Below are positions 28,243 to 37,289 of a stretch of DNA of 64,000 bases, in pieces (the stretch's first letter is position 1; the number at the start of each line of letters is the position of its first letter). The position numbers and the translations under genes are program-made. Source of the DNA: DATJCV01 sp963707665 (GTDB taxonomy: Bacteria > Pseudomonadota > Gammaproteobacteria > Burkholderiales > Burkholderiaceae_D); assembly GCA_963707665.1 (NCBI GenBank), contig CAVPQU010000011.1, positions 310,001 through 374,000 of the forward strand, written 5' to 3'. The notes beneath the pieces are model-generated. The model saw only the letters and a program-made list of their open reading frames with translations, did no database searches and was not told where the DNA came from.

Positions 28243-28968
28243 ATGGATGCTTTGATCTATACCGCGATGAGCGGTGCCGAGCGTGCATGGCATGCACAGC
28301 AGGTGCATGCCAATAACCTGGCCAACCTCGATACCAGCGGCTTCCGCGCCAACCTCGAACTGACCGCCAGCCAGGCGGTTCCAGGCTACGGTTACGATGC
28401 ACGCCACGTTGGGCAATTGCAGGCCAATGCACTAAACACCCGACCCGGCGTGGTCAAGGAAACTGGCCGCGAGCTTGACATGGCGATTGCCGGCGATGGC
28501 TTTATCGCAGTGCAATGGCAGGACGGCGAAGCGTATACCCGCGCCGGGTCACTAGTGGCGGATGCATCAGGCACGCTGACGGTGAACGGCCGTGCGGTGC
28601 TAGGCGATGGCGGACCGATTGTGTTGCCGGAATATACGCGCGCCATCATCGGCGTCGATGGCACGATCTCGGTCCAACCAGCCGGCGAACAGGAGCTGCA
28701 AGTCATTGACCGCATCAAACTGGTCAAGGCGGAAGCCAGCGAATTGACCAAGAACGAAGCCGGCCTGATCGTTACCCGCACCGGTGACAATCTACAGACG
28801 GATGACAGCGTGGTGGTGCGCGGCGGCCACCTCGAAGGCAGCAACGTCTCGGCGGTGGAGGAGATGGTTGCGACCATGGCGCTGAACCGTACCTTTGAAA
28901 TCCAGATGAAGCTGTACAAGGCAGCCGACTCGATGGCCGAAACAGGCAATCGCCTGGTCGGCGCCTGA
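28243..28968 (+). CDS. flgF: Flagellar proximal rod protein FlgF
   Basis: 241 residues. MDALIYTAMSGAERAWHAQQ and NNLANLDTSGFRANLEL open the protein; the middle has YTRAGSLVADASGTLTVNG; the C-terminus reads VEEMVATMALNRTFEIQMKL. Ten bases after flgE. Confidence 0.94.
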   Translation: MDALIYTAMSGAERAWHAQQVHANNLANLDTSGFRANLELTASQAVPGYGYDARHVGQLQANALNTRPGVVKETGRELDMAIAGDGFIAVQWQDGEAYTRAGSLVADASGTLTVNGRAVLGDGGPIVLPEYTRAIIGVDGTISVQPAGEQELQVIDRIKLVKAEASELTKNEAGLIVTRTGDNLQTDDSVVVRGGHLEGSNVSAVEEMVATMALNRTFEIQMKLYKAADSMAETGNRLVGA

Positions 28969-29002
28969 CGCATTCCGATACCAGACCCTCCAGGAGAAAA
29001 TC

Positions 29003-29791
29003 ATGAACCCAGCAATGTGGATCAGCAAGACCGGCGTGCAGGCACAGGATGCCAAGCTGCAAGCGATTGCCAACAATCTCGCCAACGTCAATACGGTCGG
29101 CTTCAAACGCGATCGCGTGATGTTCGAAGATCTGTTCTACCAGGTCGAGCAGCAGCCCGGTGCGCAACGGGACGACAACACGATGACACCATCCGGCGTC
29201 CAGCTTGGCAACGGTACCCGTCTGGTCGGCACGCAAAAAATTTTCACGACCGGCAGCCTGCAAACCACCAGCCAGCCACTCGACGTAGCGATAGTCGGTA
29301 ACGGCTTCCTGCAAGTGCTGCAGCCGAATGGAGACACCGCTTACACCCGCGCCGGGCAATTGCAGGTTGATGCCAATGGCCGACTGGTGAATGCACAAGG
29401 TTTGCCGCTGGTGCCGGAAATTACGGTTCCGCCCACAGCCACGGCGCTGACCATCGGCGAAAACGGCCTGGTTTCCGCCATTGTCGCCGATACCACGGCG
29501 CCAGTCGAACTGGGCCAGCTCACGCTTTCCAGCTTCATCAATCCGACCGGCTTGCTGGCGCTGGGCGAGAACTTGTATCGGGAAACCGCCGCCAGCGGCG
29601 CACCGACCGAAGGAAATCCGGGCGAAGCTGGACTCGGCAAGCTCAAGCAGGGCGCGCTGGAAGGCTCCAACGTCCAGGTGGTTGAAGAAATGGTCGATAT
29701 GATCGCGGCACAACGGACGTACGAGATGAACACCAAGGTTCTCTCAGCCGCCGACAACATGTTGCAGTACCTGTCGCAAGCGGTGCGCTGA
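29003..29791 (+). CDS. flgG: Flagellar distal rod protein FlgG
   Basis: 262 residues. Typical distal-rod features: MWISKTGVQAQDAKLQAIAN, NVNTVGFKRDRVMFEDLFYQ, YTRAGQLQVDANGRLVNAQG and the C-terminal VVEEMVDMIAAQRTYEMNTK. Its last base is the first base of flgH. Confidence 0.96.
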   Translation: MNPAMWISKTGVQAQDAKLQAIANNLANVNTVGFKRDRVMFEDLFYQVEQQPGAQRDDNTMTPSGVQLGNGTRLVGTQKIFTTGSLQTTSQPLDVAIVGNGFLQVLQPNGDTAYTRAGQLQVDANGRLVNAQGLPLVPEITVPPTATALTIGENGLVSAIVADTTAPVELGQLTLSSFINPTGLLALGENLYRETAASGAPTEGNPGEAGLGKLKQGALEGSNVQVVEEMVDMIAAQRTYEMNTKVLSAADNMLQYLSQAVR

Positions 29792-30447
29792 TGCGCTGCA
29801 CCTGCCTGCTTGCGGCGCTGTTATTGTCCGGCTGCGCCGCTATCGAACCGCCGCAAGCGACGCCTGGCCCGAGCGCCGAGCCGCCGCCTGTGTTGCGAGC
29901 GGTCGCGCGCAAGGGGCAATCCGGTGGAGTCTTCGTGCCGGAGGCTTCATGGTCGCTGGTGTCGGACAGTCGCGCGTTCCGCGCTGGTGACGTGGTAACC
30001 GTGGTACTGCAGGAAACCACACAAGCCAGCAAGACCGCGAATACCAAGTTTGACAAGGCAAGCAGTGTCGGCATCAAGCCGGTGACGGTGGCCGGCAATA
30101 CGTTCAAGACGGACGTCGGTATCGGCGCCACGCGCGACTTTACGGGTGGTTCGTCGAGTACCCAGCAAAACCGGCTGCAAGGTTCAATCACCGTGATCGT
30201 GCAAGAAGTCCTGCCGAACGGCTTGCTGCGCGTGACCGGCGAAAAGAGCTTGTACCTGAACCAAGGCGAAGAGTTCGTTCGCGTGCGGGGCTATATTCGC
30301 GCCGCCGATATCGATACTGACAATCGCGTCTCGTCGCAGCGCATCGCCAATGCGCAGATTGCTTACTCCGGCCAGGGCGCTCTGGCCGATGCCAATGCGC
30401 CTGGCTGGCTGACGCGCTTCTTCGCCAGTCCCTGGATGCCTTTTTGA
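29791..30447 (+). CDS. flgH: L-ring lipoprotein FlgH
   Basis: 218 residues with a lipobox (LLLSGCAA, Cys at about residue 14). Outer-membrane ring protein: SWSLVSDSRAFRAGDVVTVV, VLPNGLLRVTGEKSLYLNQG, EFVRVRGYIRAADIDTDNRV, and GWLTRFFASPWMPF at the end. Confidence 0.95.
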   Translation: MRCTCLLAALLLSGCAAIEPPQATPGPSAEPPPVLRAVARKGQSGGVFVPEASWSLVSDSRAFRAGDVVTVVLQETTQASKTANTKFDKASSVGIKPVTVAGNTFKTDVGIGATRDFTGGSSSTQQNRLQGSITVIVQEVLPNGLLRVTGEKSLYLNQGEEFVRVRGYIRAADIDTDNRVSSQRIANAQIAYSGQGALADANAPGWLTRFFASPWMPF

Positions 30448-30457
30448 GGATGATGCC

Positions 30458-31561
30458 ATGAACTTTCGCTTGACCGCAGTGCTCTTGCTGGCGCTATTGC
30501 CGCTGCTGCCGCCGGCCAATGCCGCGCAGACTCTGCGCAATCTCGTCAATATTGAGGGCGTGCGCGAAAATCCGCTGATCGGCTATGGCCTGGTGGTTGG
30601 CCTCAATGGTAGCGGCGACAGCACCCAGGCCAAATTTTCCGGGCAATCGCTATCGAATATGCTCAAGCAGTTTGGCGTCAAACTTCCGGACGGCGCCAGC
30701 GCCAAGAGCAAAAACGTGGCAACCGTGATGGTCAGCGCGAACTTCCCACCAGGCTACCGCAAGGGCCAGGCCATCGATGTCACCGTATCGTCGGTGGGGG
30801 ACGCCAAGAACCTGCGCGGCGGTACTCTGCTACTGACCGAGTTGCGCGCCGCGGACGGCGAGGTCTATGCACTGGCGCAGGGCAATTTGGTGGTCGGCGG
30901 GCTCAATGCGCAGGGCAAGAGTGGCTCCAGTGTGACGGTCAATACGCCGACTTCGGGGCGTATCCCCAACGGTGCCAAGATCGAACGCGAAATTGAAACC
31001 GATTTTGACACCCATCCGACGGTGCGCTTGAGCTTGCGCCATCCGCATTTCCAGACGGCCACCAACATCGTCGATGTGATTAATCGCCGCTTCGGCGATG
31101 TCGCCAGCACCCGCGACGCCACCAGTATCGACGTGGTAGCGCCGGAAAATCCGACCCAGCGCGTCGCTTTCGTGGCGCGGCTAGAGGCGTTGTCAATCGA
31201 CGTCGGCGAGGGAGTGCCAAAGGTTATCTTCAATTCCCGCACCGGTACCGTGGTAATCGCCGAGGGCGTCAAGGTACGTCCGGCTGCGGTATCGCATGGC
31301 TCGCTCAAGGTGATCATTTCCGAGAGTACCGGAGTTAGTCAGCCGCAACCGTTCGGACGTGGCCAAACCGTGGCAACACCCCAATCTGGTGTTGCGGTCG
31401 AGCAGGGCAGCGGCCGCATGTTCAAGTGGCCGCCCGGAGCCAGCCTGCAGCGCATCATTGACGTCATCAACAGCACCGGTGCCACGCCCGACGACATCAT
31501 GGCGATCCTGCAAGCGCTGGACCAGGCGGGTGCAATCGAAGGCGAGCTGATCGTTATTTGA
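30458..31561 (+). CDS. flgI: P-ring protein FlgI
   Basis: 367 residues with a signal peptide (cleaved near residue 24, PPANAAQ). Periplasmic ring protein: LVNIEGVRENPLIGYGLVVG, LNGSGDSTQAKFSGQSLSNM, and the C-terminal LQRIIDVINSTGATPDDIMA. Depends on FlgA for assembly. Length normal. Confidence 0.96.
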   Translation: MNFRLTAVLLLALLPLLPPANAAQTLRNLVNIEGVRENPLIGYGLVVGLNGSGDSTQAKFSGQSLSNMLKQFGVKLPDGASAKSKNVATVMVSANFPPGYRKGQAIDVTVSSVGDAKNLRGGTLLLTELRAADGEVYALAQGNLVVGGLNAQGKSGSSVTVNTPTSGRIPNGAKIEREIETDFDTHPTVRLSLRHPHFQTATNIVDVINRRFGDVASTRDATSIDVVAPENPTQRVAFVARLEALSIDVGEGVPKVIFNSRTGTVVIAEGVKVRPAAVSHGSLKVIISESTGVSQPQPFGRGQTVATPQSGVAVEQGSGRMFKWPPGASLQRIIDVINSTGATPDDIMAILQALDQAGAIEGELIVI

Positions 31562-31570
31562 GGAAAACCG

Positions 31571-31939
31571 ATGCAACCAGACCTGAATTCCGTGCACACC
31601 GTCATTACTGCCGCCGGTGTCGCTAGCGACCCGGTAAGCGCCGCCGATGCCCGCTACCGGGAGAAGGCAATCGATGCAGCTGTCAAGTTCGAGGGATTTT
31701 TCATTGCTCGCATGCTGCATCAAATGCGCAGCAGCACGCGTGAAATCGCCGGGGAGGATAGCGTTTTCAAGGACCCCGTCAACAGCGACATGCTTGATCT
31801 GGCGGACAATCTGGTTGCAGACAAGCTGGCCGGACAGCGCGCATTCGGTATTGCCGATGCGATCCTGCGCCAGTTGCTGCCGGCGCCGGCAGCCGCAGCC
31901 CAGCAAACCGCGCAGCCCCTGCCTGATCGCAAGATTTAA
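31571..31939 (+). CDS. flgJ: Rod-cap domain FlgJ, short form without muramidase
   Basis: 122 residues, covering only the N-terminal rod-binding half of classical FlgJ: AAVKFEGFFIARMLHQMRSS and LDLADNLVADKLAGQRAFGI. The catalytic half is encoded 6.8 kb away at 24101. Short FlgJ of this kind is known in several alphaproteobacteria and other groups. Lies between flgI and flgK. Confidence 0.93.
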   Translation: MQPDLNSVHTVITAAGVASDPVSAADARYREKAIDAAVKFEGFFIARMLHQMRSSTREIAGEDSVFKDPVNSDMLDLADNLVADKLAGQRAFGIADAILRQLLPAPAAAAQQTAQPLPDRKI

Positions 31940-32007
31940 TCGTGACTGCCACATGGTCGCCTGTTACCAATAACCCCCATTAGGCATTTCAGAAAGAACG
32001 CTGCTTC

Positions 32008-33384
32008 ATGAGCATCATCAACAATGCACTGTCAGGATCGCTTGCCGCGCAAGTGGCGCTGGATGTCGCCAGCCAGAACGTTGCCAATCTCAAAACCATC
32101 GGTTATACGCGCCAGGGTGCGCTGCTGGCGGCGCTTGGCCCGAACGGCAACATCAGATCTCCTGGCAGCGGGGTCGAAGTATCGTCGCTGCTGCGCTTTT
32201 CCGATAGTTACAAGACGCAGCAGATGTGGCGAGCCGCGTCCGATCTTGGTCAACGTACCTTGGCACAGCCCTACCTGACCCAGTTGGAGCAGGTAATGGG
32301 GGACGACTCCTCCAGCATTAGCGCCGGCCTTGACAGCTTTTTTGGCGCCCTCAATGCCGCCAGCGTCGACCCGACCTCCACCCCGTTGCGACAGCAGGTG
32401 ATTAATGCCGCCGAAGGCATGGCGCAGCATTTCAACAGTCTCAATGACGTGATGAGTAATCAACGGCTGTCGGTACAGCAACAGCGTGCCACCACCGTGC
32501 CACAAATCAACGGCCTGACCCGCGATATCGCGCATTTGAATCAGAAAATCGCCGCCGCCCAAGCCATCGGCGCCAATGCCTCGTCGCTGATCGATGCGCG
32601 CGACCAAGGGATCGATCAGCTCGCCAGCCTGGTTGGCATCCAGGTAATCGACCAAGCCGATGGCAGTCGCAACGTGTCCTTGCGCAGTGGCCAGCCACTG
32701 GTACTCAGCTCTTCGGCCTCGACCATCGCCGTGCAAGGTAATGCAGATGGTTCGCAGACGATGAAGCTGACCTTCGGCAATGAAACCTTCACGCTCGAGA
32801 ACACCAAGCTGGGCGGCCAACTGGGCGGCCTTGGCGACTATGAAACCAATGTGCTGCTGCCGCTGAAGCAAGCCGTTACCGACATCGCCCGTGAACTGTC
32901 CGACAAGGTCAACACCCAGCTCGGCGCCGGTTTTGCGCTGGACGGCAGCCCGGGCGTTCCACTGTTTGATTTCAATGCCGCCAGCACCACCGGCATGCTG
33001 AAAATCAGCGCGGGGGTCACGGCTGACAGACTCGCTTTTTCCAACGATGGCATCACACCCGGCGACAGTACCAACCTGCAAATTCTGATCGACATCCGCA
33101 CCCAGCCGATCACGATCGCATCGATTGGCAGCGTGCTGATCGGCGACGCCGACACTCAACTGGTCGGCAAGCTGGGCATGGACAGCAAGCAGAACCAGTC
33201 GCTCTTGGCTACTGCCGAAACGGTGCGGCTGCAAGCCGAGGAAAGCTGGAAATCCACCAGCGGCGTGAATTCGGATGAAGAGGCGATCAACCTGCTGGAA
33301 TTTCAGAAAATGTATCAGGCCAACATGAAGGTGATCGCGGTCGCCAACGCGCTGTTTGACAGCACTCTTGCCATGATGGGTTAA
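32008..33384 (+). CDS. flgK: Hook-filament junction protein FlgK
   Basis: 458 residues. N-terminal signature NNALSGSLAAQVALDVASQN with NLKTIGYTRQGALLAAL, a central domain, and the C-terminal hook-like D0 end DEEAINLLEFQKMYQANMKV. Separated from flgJ by 68 bases. Confidence 0.94.
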   Translation: MSIINNALSGSLAAQVALDVASQNVANLKTIGYTRQGALLAALGPNGNIRSPGSGVEVSSLLRFSDSYKTQQMWRAASDLGQRTLAQPYLTQLEQVMGDDSSSISAGLDSFFGALNAASVDPTSTPLRQQVINAAEGMAQHFNSLNDVMSNQRLSVQQQRATTVPQINGLTRDIAHLNQKIAAAQAIGANASSLIDARDQGIDQLASLVGIQVIDQADGSRNVSLRSGQPLVLSSSASTIAVQGNADGSQTMKLTFGNETFTLENTKLGGQLGGLGDYETNVLLPLKQAVTDIARELSDKVNTQLGAGFALDGSPGVPLFDFNAASTTGMLKISAGVTADRLAFSNDGITPGDSTNLQILIDIRTQPITIASIGSVLIGDADTQLVGKLGMDSKQNQSLLATAETVRLQAEESWKSTSGVNSDEEAINLLEFQKMYQANMKVIAVANALFDSTLAMMG

Positions 33385-33388
33385 AACG

Positions 33389-34306
33389 ATGCGTATCGCT
33401 AGCAGCCAGTTTCAATCGACATTGACCCGCACCATGCAGATCAATGAGTCGCGGCTCGCCAAATTGACGCAACAGATGTCGTCGGGATTACGCGTACCAC
33501 TACCGTCGGATGATCCGATCGCCAACGTGCGACTGTCGCGCCTGACGCGCGAAGAAGCGATGATCGCGCAATACCAGGACAACATCGGCGCGCTGAAAAT
33601 CCGTCTGCAAAAAAATGAGGGCTATTTAAGCAGCATGAGCAACGATATGCAGCAGGCGCGCGACCTGCTGGTGTGGGCGTTGGACGGCGGCAATGCTTCG
33701 AGCGACCTGAACGCGATGGTCGATTCGCTGCAATCGCTGAAGGAAAGCCTGCTCTTCACCGCCAACAGCACGGACCAGGAAGGACGGTATGTGTTTTCCG
33801 GCACCATGACCGGAACCAAGCCTGTGGCCGATAGCGGAATTCCGGCTACGCCGGGCGTGCCACGCTACACCTTCGCCGGCAACACCAACCAGCAGCAGGT
33901 GGTGGTCGGCAACAGCATCACGCAGAGCGCCAACGTCGACATCAAAGGCATCGAAGACTTGCTCAATCTGCTCGATCAGACCATAGAAGCGCTGTCGGTA
34001 CCCGGCGTCAGCATCAACGACCCGGTCACACGAGCGGTGGTCGCCTCGACGCTGGATGGCGTGGATACCGCAATGGACGCGGTCGGCATCAAGATCGCGA
34101 GCCTCGGTGGCGCGCAGAACATCCTGTCGACGCTCGCCGCCAACCACAGCAACGTCAGCGTGTCGAATCAGTCGGCGCTGCTGGATATTGGAAAGCTCGA
34201 CTATTACAGCGCCGCCTCCGATCTCGCCGGATATACGATGGCAATGCAGGCGACCCAGAAGGCCTACGCCAAAGTCAGCCAATTGACCCTGTTTGATCTG
34301 CTCTAA
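33389..34306 (+). CDS. flgL: Hook-filament junction protein FlgL
   Basis: 305 residues, flagellin-like. MRIASSQFQSTLTRTMQINE and KLTQQMSSGLRVPLPSDDPI form the N-terminal D0/D1; the C-terminal helix reads SAASDLAGYTMAMQATQKAY and ends in LTLFDLL. Starts four bases after flgK. Confidence 0.94.
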   Translation: MRIASSQFQSTLTRTMQINESRLAKLTQQMSSGLRVPLPSDDPIANVRLSRLTREEAMIAQYQDNIGALKIRLQKNEGYLSSMSNDMQQARDLLVWALDGGNASSDLNAMVDSLQSLKESLLFTANSTDQEGRYVFSGTMTGTKPVADSGIPATPGVPRYTFAGNTNQQQVVVGNSITQSANVDIKGIEDLLNLLDQTIEALSVPGVSINDPVTRAVVASTLDGVDTAMDAVGIKIASLGGAQNILSTLAANHSNVSVSNQSALLDIGKLDYYSAASDLAGYTMAMQATQKAYAKVSQLTLFDLL

Positions 34307-34311
34307 GACCG

Positions 34312-35346
34312 ATGTCGTTAAGTCCGCTCGACACCGTCAACGCAGCCAGCCCGGCCCGGCTGCGCAGCGGCGGCGTGGTCGGCGCAATCGTGGGGACGCG
34401 TCCTGACAAGCCGGTGCCTGCGGCGGCTGGCGAAGACCATGCGGCGCCCTTGCGGCGCGGCTTGCGTCACTGGGACCAGCAGCTCAACGCAGATTTGTCG
34501 AATGCCCAGCGCGCGCTGGATTTCCTCGACCAAAGCGCCGCTCACCTGCAAAGTATCAAACTGGAGCTGAGCGCAAGGCTGGCCAGGCGCCTGCAGGGAG
34601 CGGGCGCGCTGCAACGCAAACTACGCGAGTTCGGCGACCTGTGGCAACAGCGGCAATCCGCCACCGGCGGCAGCCTCGATTCGCAACTCGTCTATGACAG
34701 CGGCGCGGCCCCGGTCCAGCGCTTCACGGTGCGCGGCCTTACCATGCAGACCTTGCAGGCGGGGGCAAAAGAGACGCTGACATTTTCAGTCGGGGCCGGG
34801 CAGACCTTGCGCTCCGCCATCATGGAGCCGGGCCTGTCCGAGGATGCCCTCATCCAGCGCCTCGACCAGGCGTTGGCATCGGCGCAGATCCGCGTTGGTA
34901 AAGGGGATGGCGGTGCGCTGGTGTTTAGCGTTGCGCAAGCCTCCTGGAGCACGCTGCGGGACACGCTGGCCATCAAGGGTGACGGCATGCGTTTTCCGAC
35001 TGGCCAGTTGAACCGGGTCCGCACCGACGCCGAGCCGGCAGCAGTACAACCGGAAACCTGGCAGATCGACGATGCCGAATCGATCCGTCAGACGCTGCAG
35101 AAGGTGGTGCGGGCCATCAACCATGTGCGCCAGGCGCGCGAGGCAGTCGGCCGCGCACTGAACGAAGCGGCAGCCCGCGCTTCTGCCGCACAATCGATCG
35201 ACAGCGACGTCACCGTGGCCAAACTGGCGCAGGATTTTCTCGGTACCGCCACGCAGCCCGATTATCAGGCATTCACCTCGGTGGTGGCTGCGATCACAGG
35301 CATCAGCCGCTCGCGCGTACTGTCGTTACTGATGCTGCGTTCCTGA
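34312..35346 (+). CDS. Flagellar-cluster protein of unknown function, LafW-like by position
   Basis: 344 residues, last gene of the flagellar operon, five bases after flgL. I do not recognise a named domain. It has a helical N-terminal region (QQLNADLSNAQRALDFLDQS, AHLQSIKLELSARLARRLQG) and a C-terminal helical end, like axial proteins, with no signal peptide. In Flag-2 clusters the gene at this place, lafW, is called a putative hook-associated protein, and that is the best guess. The name is inference from gene order only. Confidence 0.45.
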   Translation: MSLSPLDTVNAASPARLRSGGVVGAIVGTRPDKPVPAAAGEDHAAPLRRGLRHWDQQLNADLSNAQRALDFLDQSAAHLQSIKLELSARLARRLQGAGALQRKLREFGDLWQQRQSATGGSLDSQLVYDSGAAPVQRFTVRGLTMQTLQAGAKETLTFSVGAGQTLRSAIMEPGLSEDALIQRLDQALASAQIRVGKGDGGALVFSVAQASWSTLRDTLAIKGDGMRFPTGQLNRVRTDAEPAAVQPETWQIDDAESIRQTLQKVVRAINHVRQAREAVGRALNEAAARASAAQSIDSDVTVAKLAQDFLGTATQPDYQAFTSVVAAITGISRSRVLSLLMLRS

Positions 35347-35431
35347 TTCCTGCCTGGAACTTGCAGCCAAAATGATCCTGATTCAGGACCGGCGGCAATC
35401 TTGGAAATTCTTTTCGAAATCCATTGTTTCC

Positions 35432-35496
35432 AGGGGTATATGGTTAAAGCTGCCATATTTTATGCGAAAACGATGCCTTTCTGTTGGAGTATATGG
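35432..35496 (+). repeat. 65-bp intergenic repeat, copy B
   Basis: The left box reads AGGGGTATATGG and the right box GGAGTATATGG, 53 bp apart. An inner hairpin ATATGG/CCATAT is present. The copy lies between the convergent 3' ends of the flagellar operon and pcaR, so it is not a promoter of either. No T-tract terminator is seen here; a TCCTGA/TCAGGA palindrome occurs at 35376-35388. Confidence 0.75.
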
Positions 35497-35550
35497 CTTC
35501 ATAAGAATCATGCTAGACGGTCACGCCGCTCACACCGATCCCTGAGCAAG

Positions 35551-36423
35551 CTACGGCAATAGCGTCGCCAATTCCTGCGAGCCACGCAGGAGTATCGGTA
35601 AAAATTCCTCCTCCATCTGCTGGCGCGACACGCGCGCCGCCTGCGCGCCGACGTTCAGCGCCGCCACCACGCGTCCCGAGGCGCCGCGCACCGGCACCGC
35701 GATCGAGCGCAGGCCGACTTCCAGTTCCTCCTCGACGATGGCAAATCCGGCCTGACGCACACCCGCCAGGATTTCCCGCAAGCGCTTGGCCGAGACGACG
35801 GTGCGTTCGGTAAATGCCTTCAGCTCGGCTTGCGCCAGATAGGCTTGCAGCTCTTCCGGCGGCAGGTGCGCCAGCATCACCCGTCCGAGCGAGGTGCAAT
35901 ACGCCGGCAGCCGGCTGCCGGCATTCAGCGCGATCGACATGATGCGGGTGGTGGCGGCGCGCGCAACGTACAGCACTTCACCGCCATCGAGTACCGCGAT
36001 CGAGGACGATTCATGCAAAGTGTGACTAATTTGGTTCAGGCATGGCTGCGCCGATACCGCCAGCGGCGTCGATGACAGGTACGAATAGCCGAGCGCCAGG
36101 ATCTTGGGCGTCAGGAAAAAATTGTTGGCGTCGGAATCGGCATAACCTAGCTGCCGCAGCGTATGCAGGCAGCGCCGTACTGCCGCCCGCGGGATACCGG
36201 TCTTGTGGCTGATCTGGGCGATCGTCAGGTTGCGCCGCTGATCGCTGAAGGCTCGTACCACCGCCAAGCCGCGCGCCAGCGAGGTCATGAAGCTGGGGTC
36301 GGTCAGGGCGTCGATTTCCTCGGCGATGCTGAGGTTTTTATGGCCGGCGCTGGCGCCGTTCTGATCGGTCGTCTTGGTCATTTTCACGGGGGAAATGGTC
36401 GCCGTGGTGGTTCCAGTGCGCAC
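35551..36423 (-). CDS. pcaR: IclR-family regulator of aromatic catabolism, PcaR-like
   Basis: 290 residues from a GTG at 36423 with AAGGG upstream; an ATG at 36381 is the alternative. An N-terminal winged helix (LTIAQISHKTGIPRAAVRRC with the recognition helix) and a C-terminal effector domain with SSIAVLDGGEVLYVARAA, LPAYCTSLGRVMLAHLPP and EELEVGLRSIAVPVRGASG. The PcaR/PcaU/PobR branch responds to beta-ketoadipate, protocatechuate or 4-hydroxybenzoate. It diverges from pcaI, and an operator-like palindrome overlaps its own predicted -10, so self-control is likely. Confidence 0.88.
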   Translation of the reverse strand: MRTGTTTATISPVKMTKTTDQNGASAGHKNLSIAEEIDALTDPSFMTSLARGLAVVRAFSDQRRNLTIAQISHKTGIPRAAVRRCLHTLRQLGYADSDANNFFLTPKILALGYSYLSSTPLAVSAQPCLNQISHTLHESSSIAVLDGGEVLYVARAATTRIMSIALNAGSRLPAYCTSLGRVMLAHLPPEELQAYLAQAELKAFTERTVVSAKRLREILAGVRQAGFAIVEEELEVGLRSIAVPVRGASGRVVAALNVGAQAARVSRQQMEEEFLPILLRGSQELATLLP

Positions 36424-36483
36424 TGCCCTTGACGCCGAACAGTACCTCTGGCTACACTTGGCGCGTTCTATAGGCAGACATTA

Positions 36484-36498
36484 GTGCGATTATCGCAC
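36484..36498. promoter_or_regulatory. PcaR-type operator between pcaR and pcaI, overlapping a leftward promoter
   Basis: A perfect 15-base palindrome, GTGCGATTATCGCAC. It differs by one base from the 15-bp box known at the -10 of PcaR-controlled promoters in Pseudomonas putida (as I recall it). On the minus strand TTGTGG (36512-36517), 17 bases, then GATAAT (36489-36494) form a plausible pcaR promoter, with the operator over the -10. On the plus strand GATTAT lies at a -10 with no good -35, as expected for an activator-dependent pcaI promoter. Confidence 0.7.
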
Positions 36499-36604
36499 AT
36501 TTATAACTGCACCACAAGATGACGGCAAGCGTATCAATGACTGCAGCGTGTTCCACCCATCCGCCAATCACCGCCGGCGTACGAAGACAGGCAAGGAAGT
36601 CCCG

Positions 36605-37289
36605 GTGATCGACAAAATTTGCACCTCGCTGCAGGCAGCGGTGGCCGACATTCACGACGGCGCCACCGTGATGATCGGCGGCTTCGGCAATGCCGGCATG
36701 CCGCTGGCGCTGATCAATGCCTTGATCGAGCAGGGCGCGCGCGACCTGACTATCGTCAATAACAATGCCGGCAATGGCGAAACCGGTCTGGCCGCGCTGC
36801 TAAAGGCGAAGCGGGTGAAGAAAATCATCTGTTCGTTTCCGCGCCAGACCGACTCTTATGTGTTCGATGCGCTGTTTCATGCCGGCGAGATCGAGCTGGA
36901 ACTGACGCCACAAGGCAACCTGGCCGAACGCATTCGTGCCGCCGGCGCCGGCATTGGTGGCTTCTTCACGCCGACCGGCTATGGCACCTTGCTGGCCGAA
37001 GGCAAGGAAACCCGGCTGATCGACGGCAAGCACTATGTGTTTCGAAAAGCCGATCCACGCCGACTTCGCGTTGATCAAGGCGCAGCGCGGCGACCGCTGG
37101 GGCAACCTGGTGTATCGCAAGACGGCGCGCAACTTCGGCCCGATCATGGCAATGGCCGCCAAATGCGCGATCGCGCAGGTGGCCGAAGTGGTCGCACTCG
37201 GCGCGCTCGATCCGGAAGCGATCGTGACGCCGGGAATTTTCGTGCAGCGCGTGGTGCTACAAAAGAGCCGGCAGGAGGAAACACAATGA
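36605..37289 (+). CDS. pcaI: 3-oxoadipate CoA-transferase subunit A; frame broken by one apparent +1 insertion
   Basis: Transfers CoA from succinyl-CoA to beta-ketoadipate, with PcaJ. GTG start at 36605, AGGAA upstream. The frame carries GATVMIGGFGNAGMPLALIN and FFTPTGYGTLLAEGKE, then at HYVF an extra C near 37043 throws it out; the other frame continues EKPIHADFALIKAQRGDRWG to the stop at 37289. Removing one base gives about 227 residues, normal length. As written the first frame runs on into pcaJ, giving a false pcaI-pcaJ fusion. Overlaps pcaJ by 4 bases. Confidence 0.9.

Noticed and set aside
32032..33234. Long minus-strand frame opposite flgK, and a similar one at 40600-41820 opposite pcaB
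   Set aside because: Both are shadows of strong genes; no start site or protein pattern.
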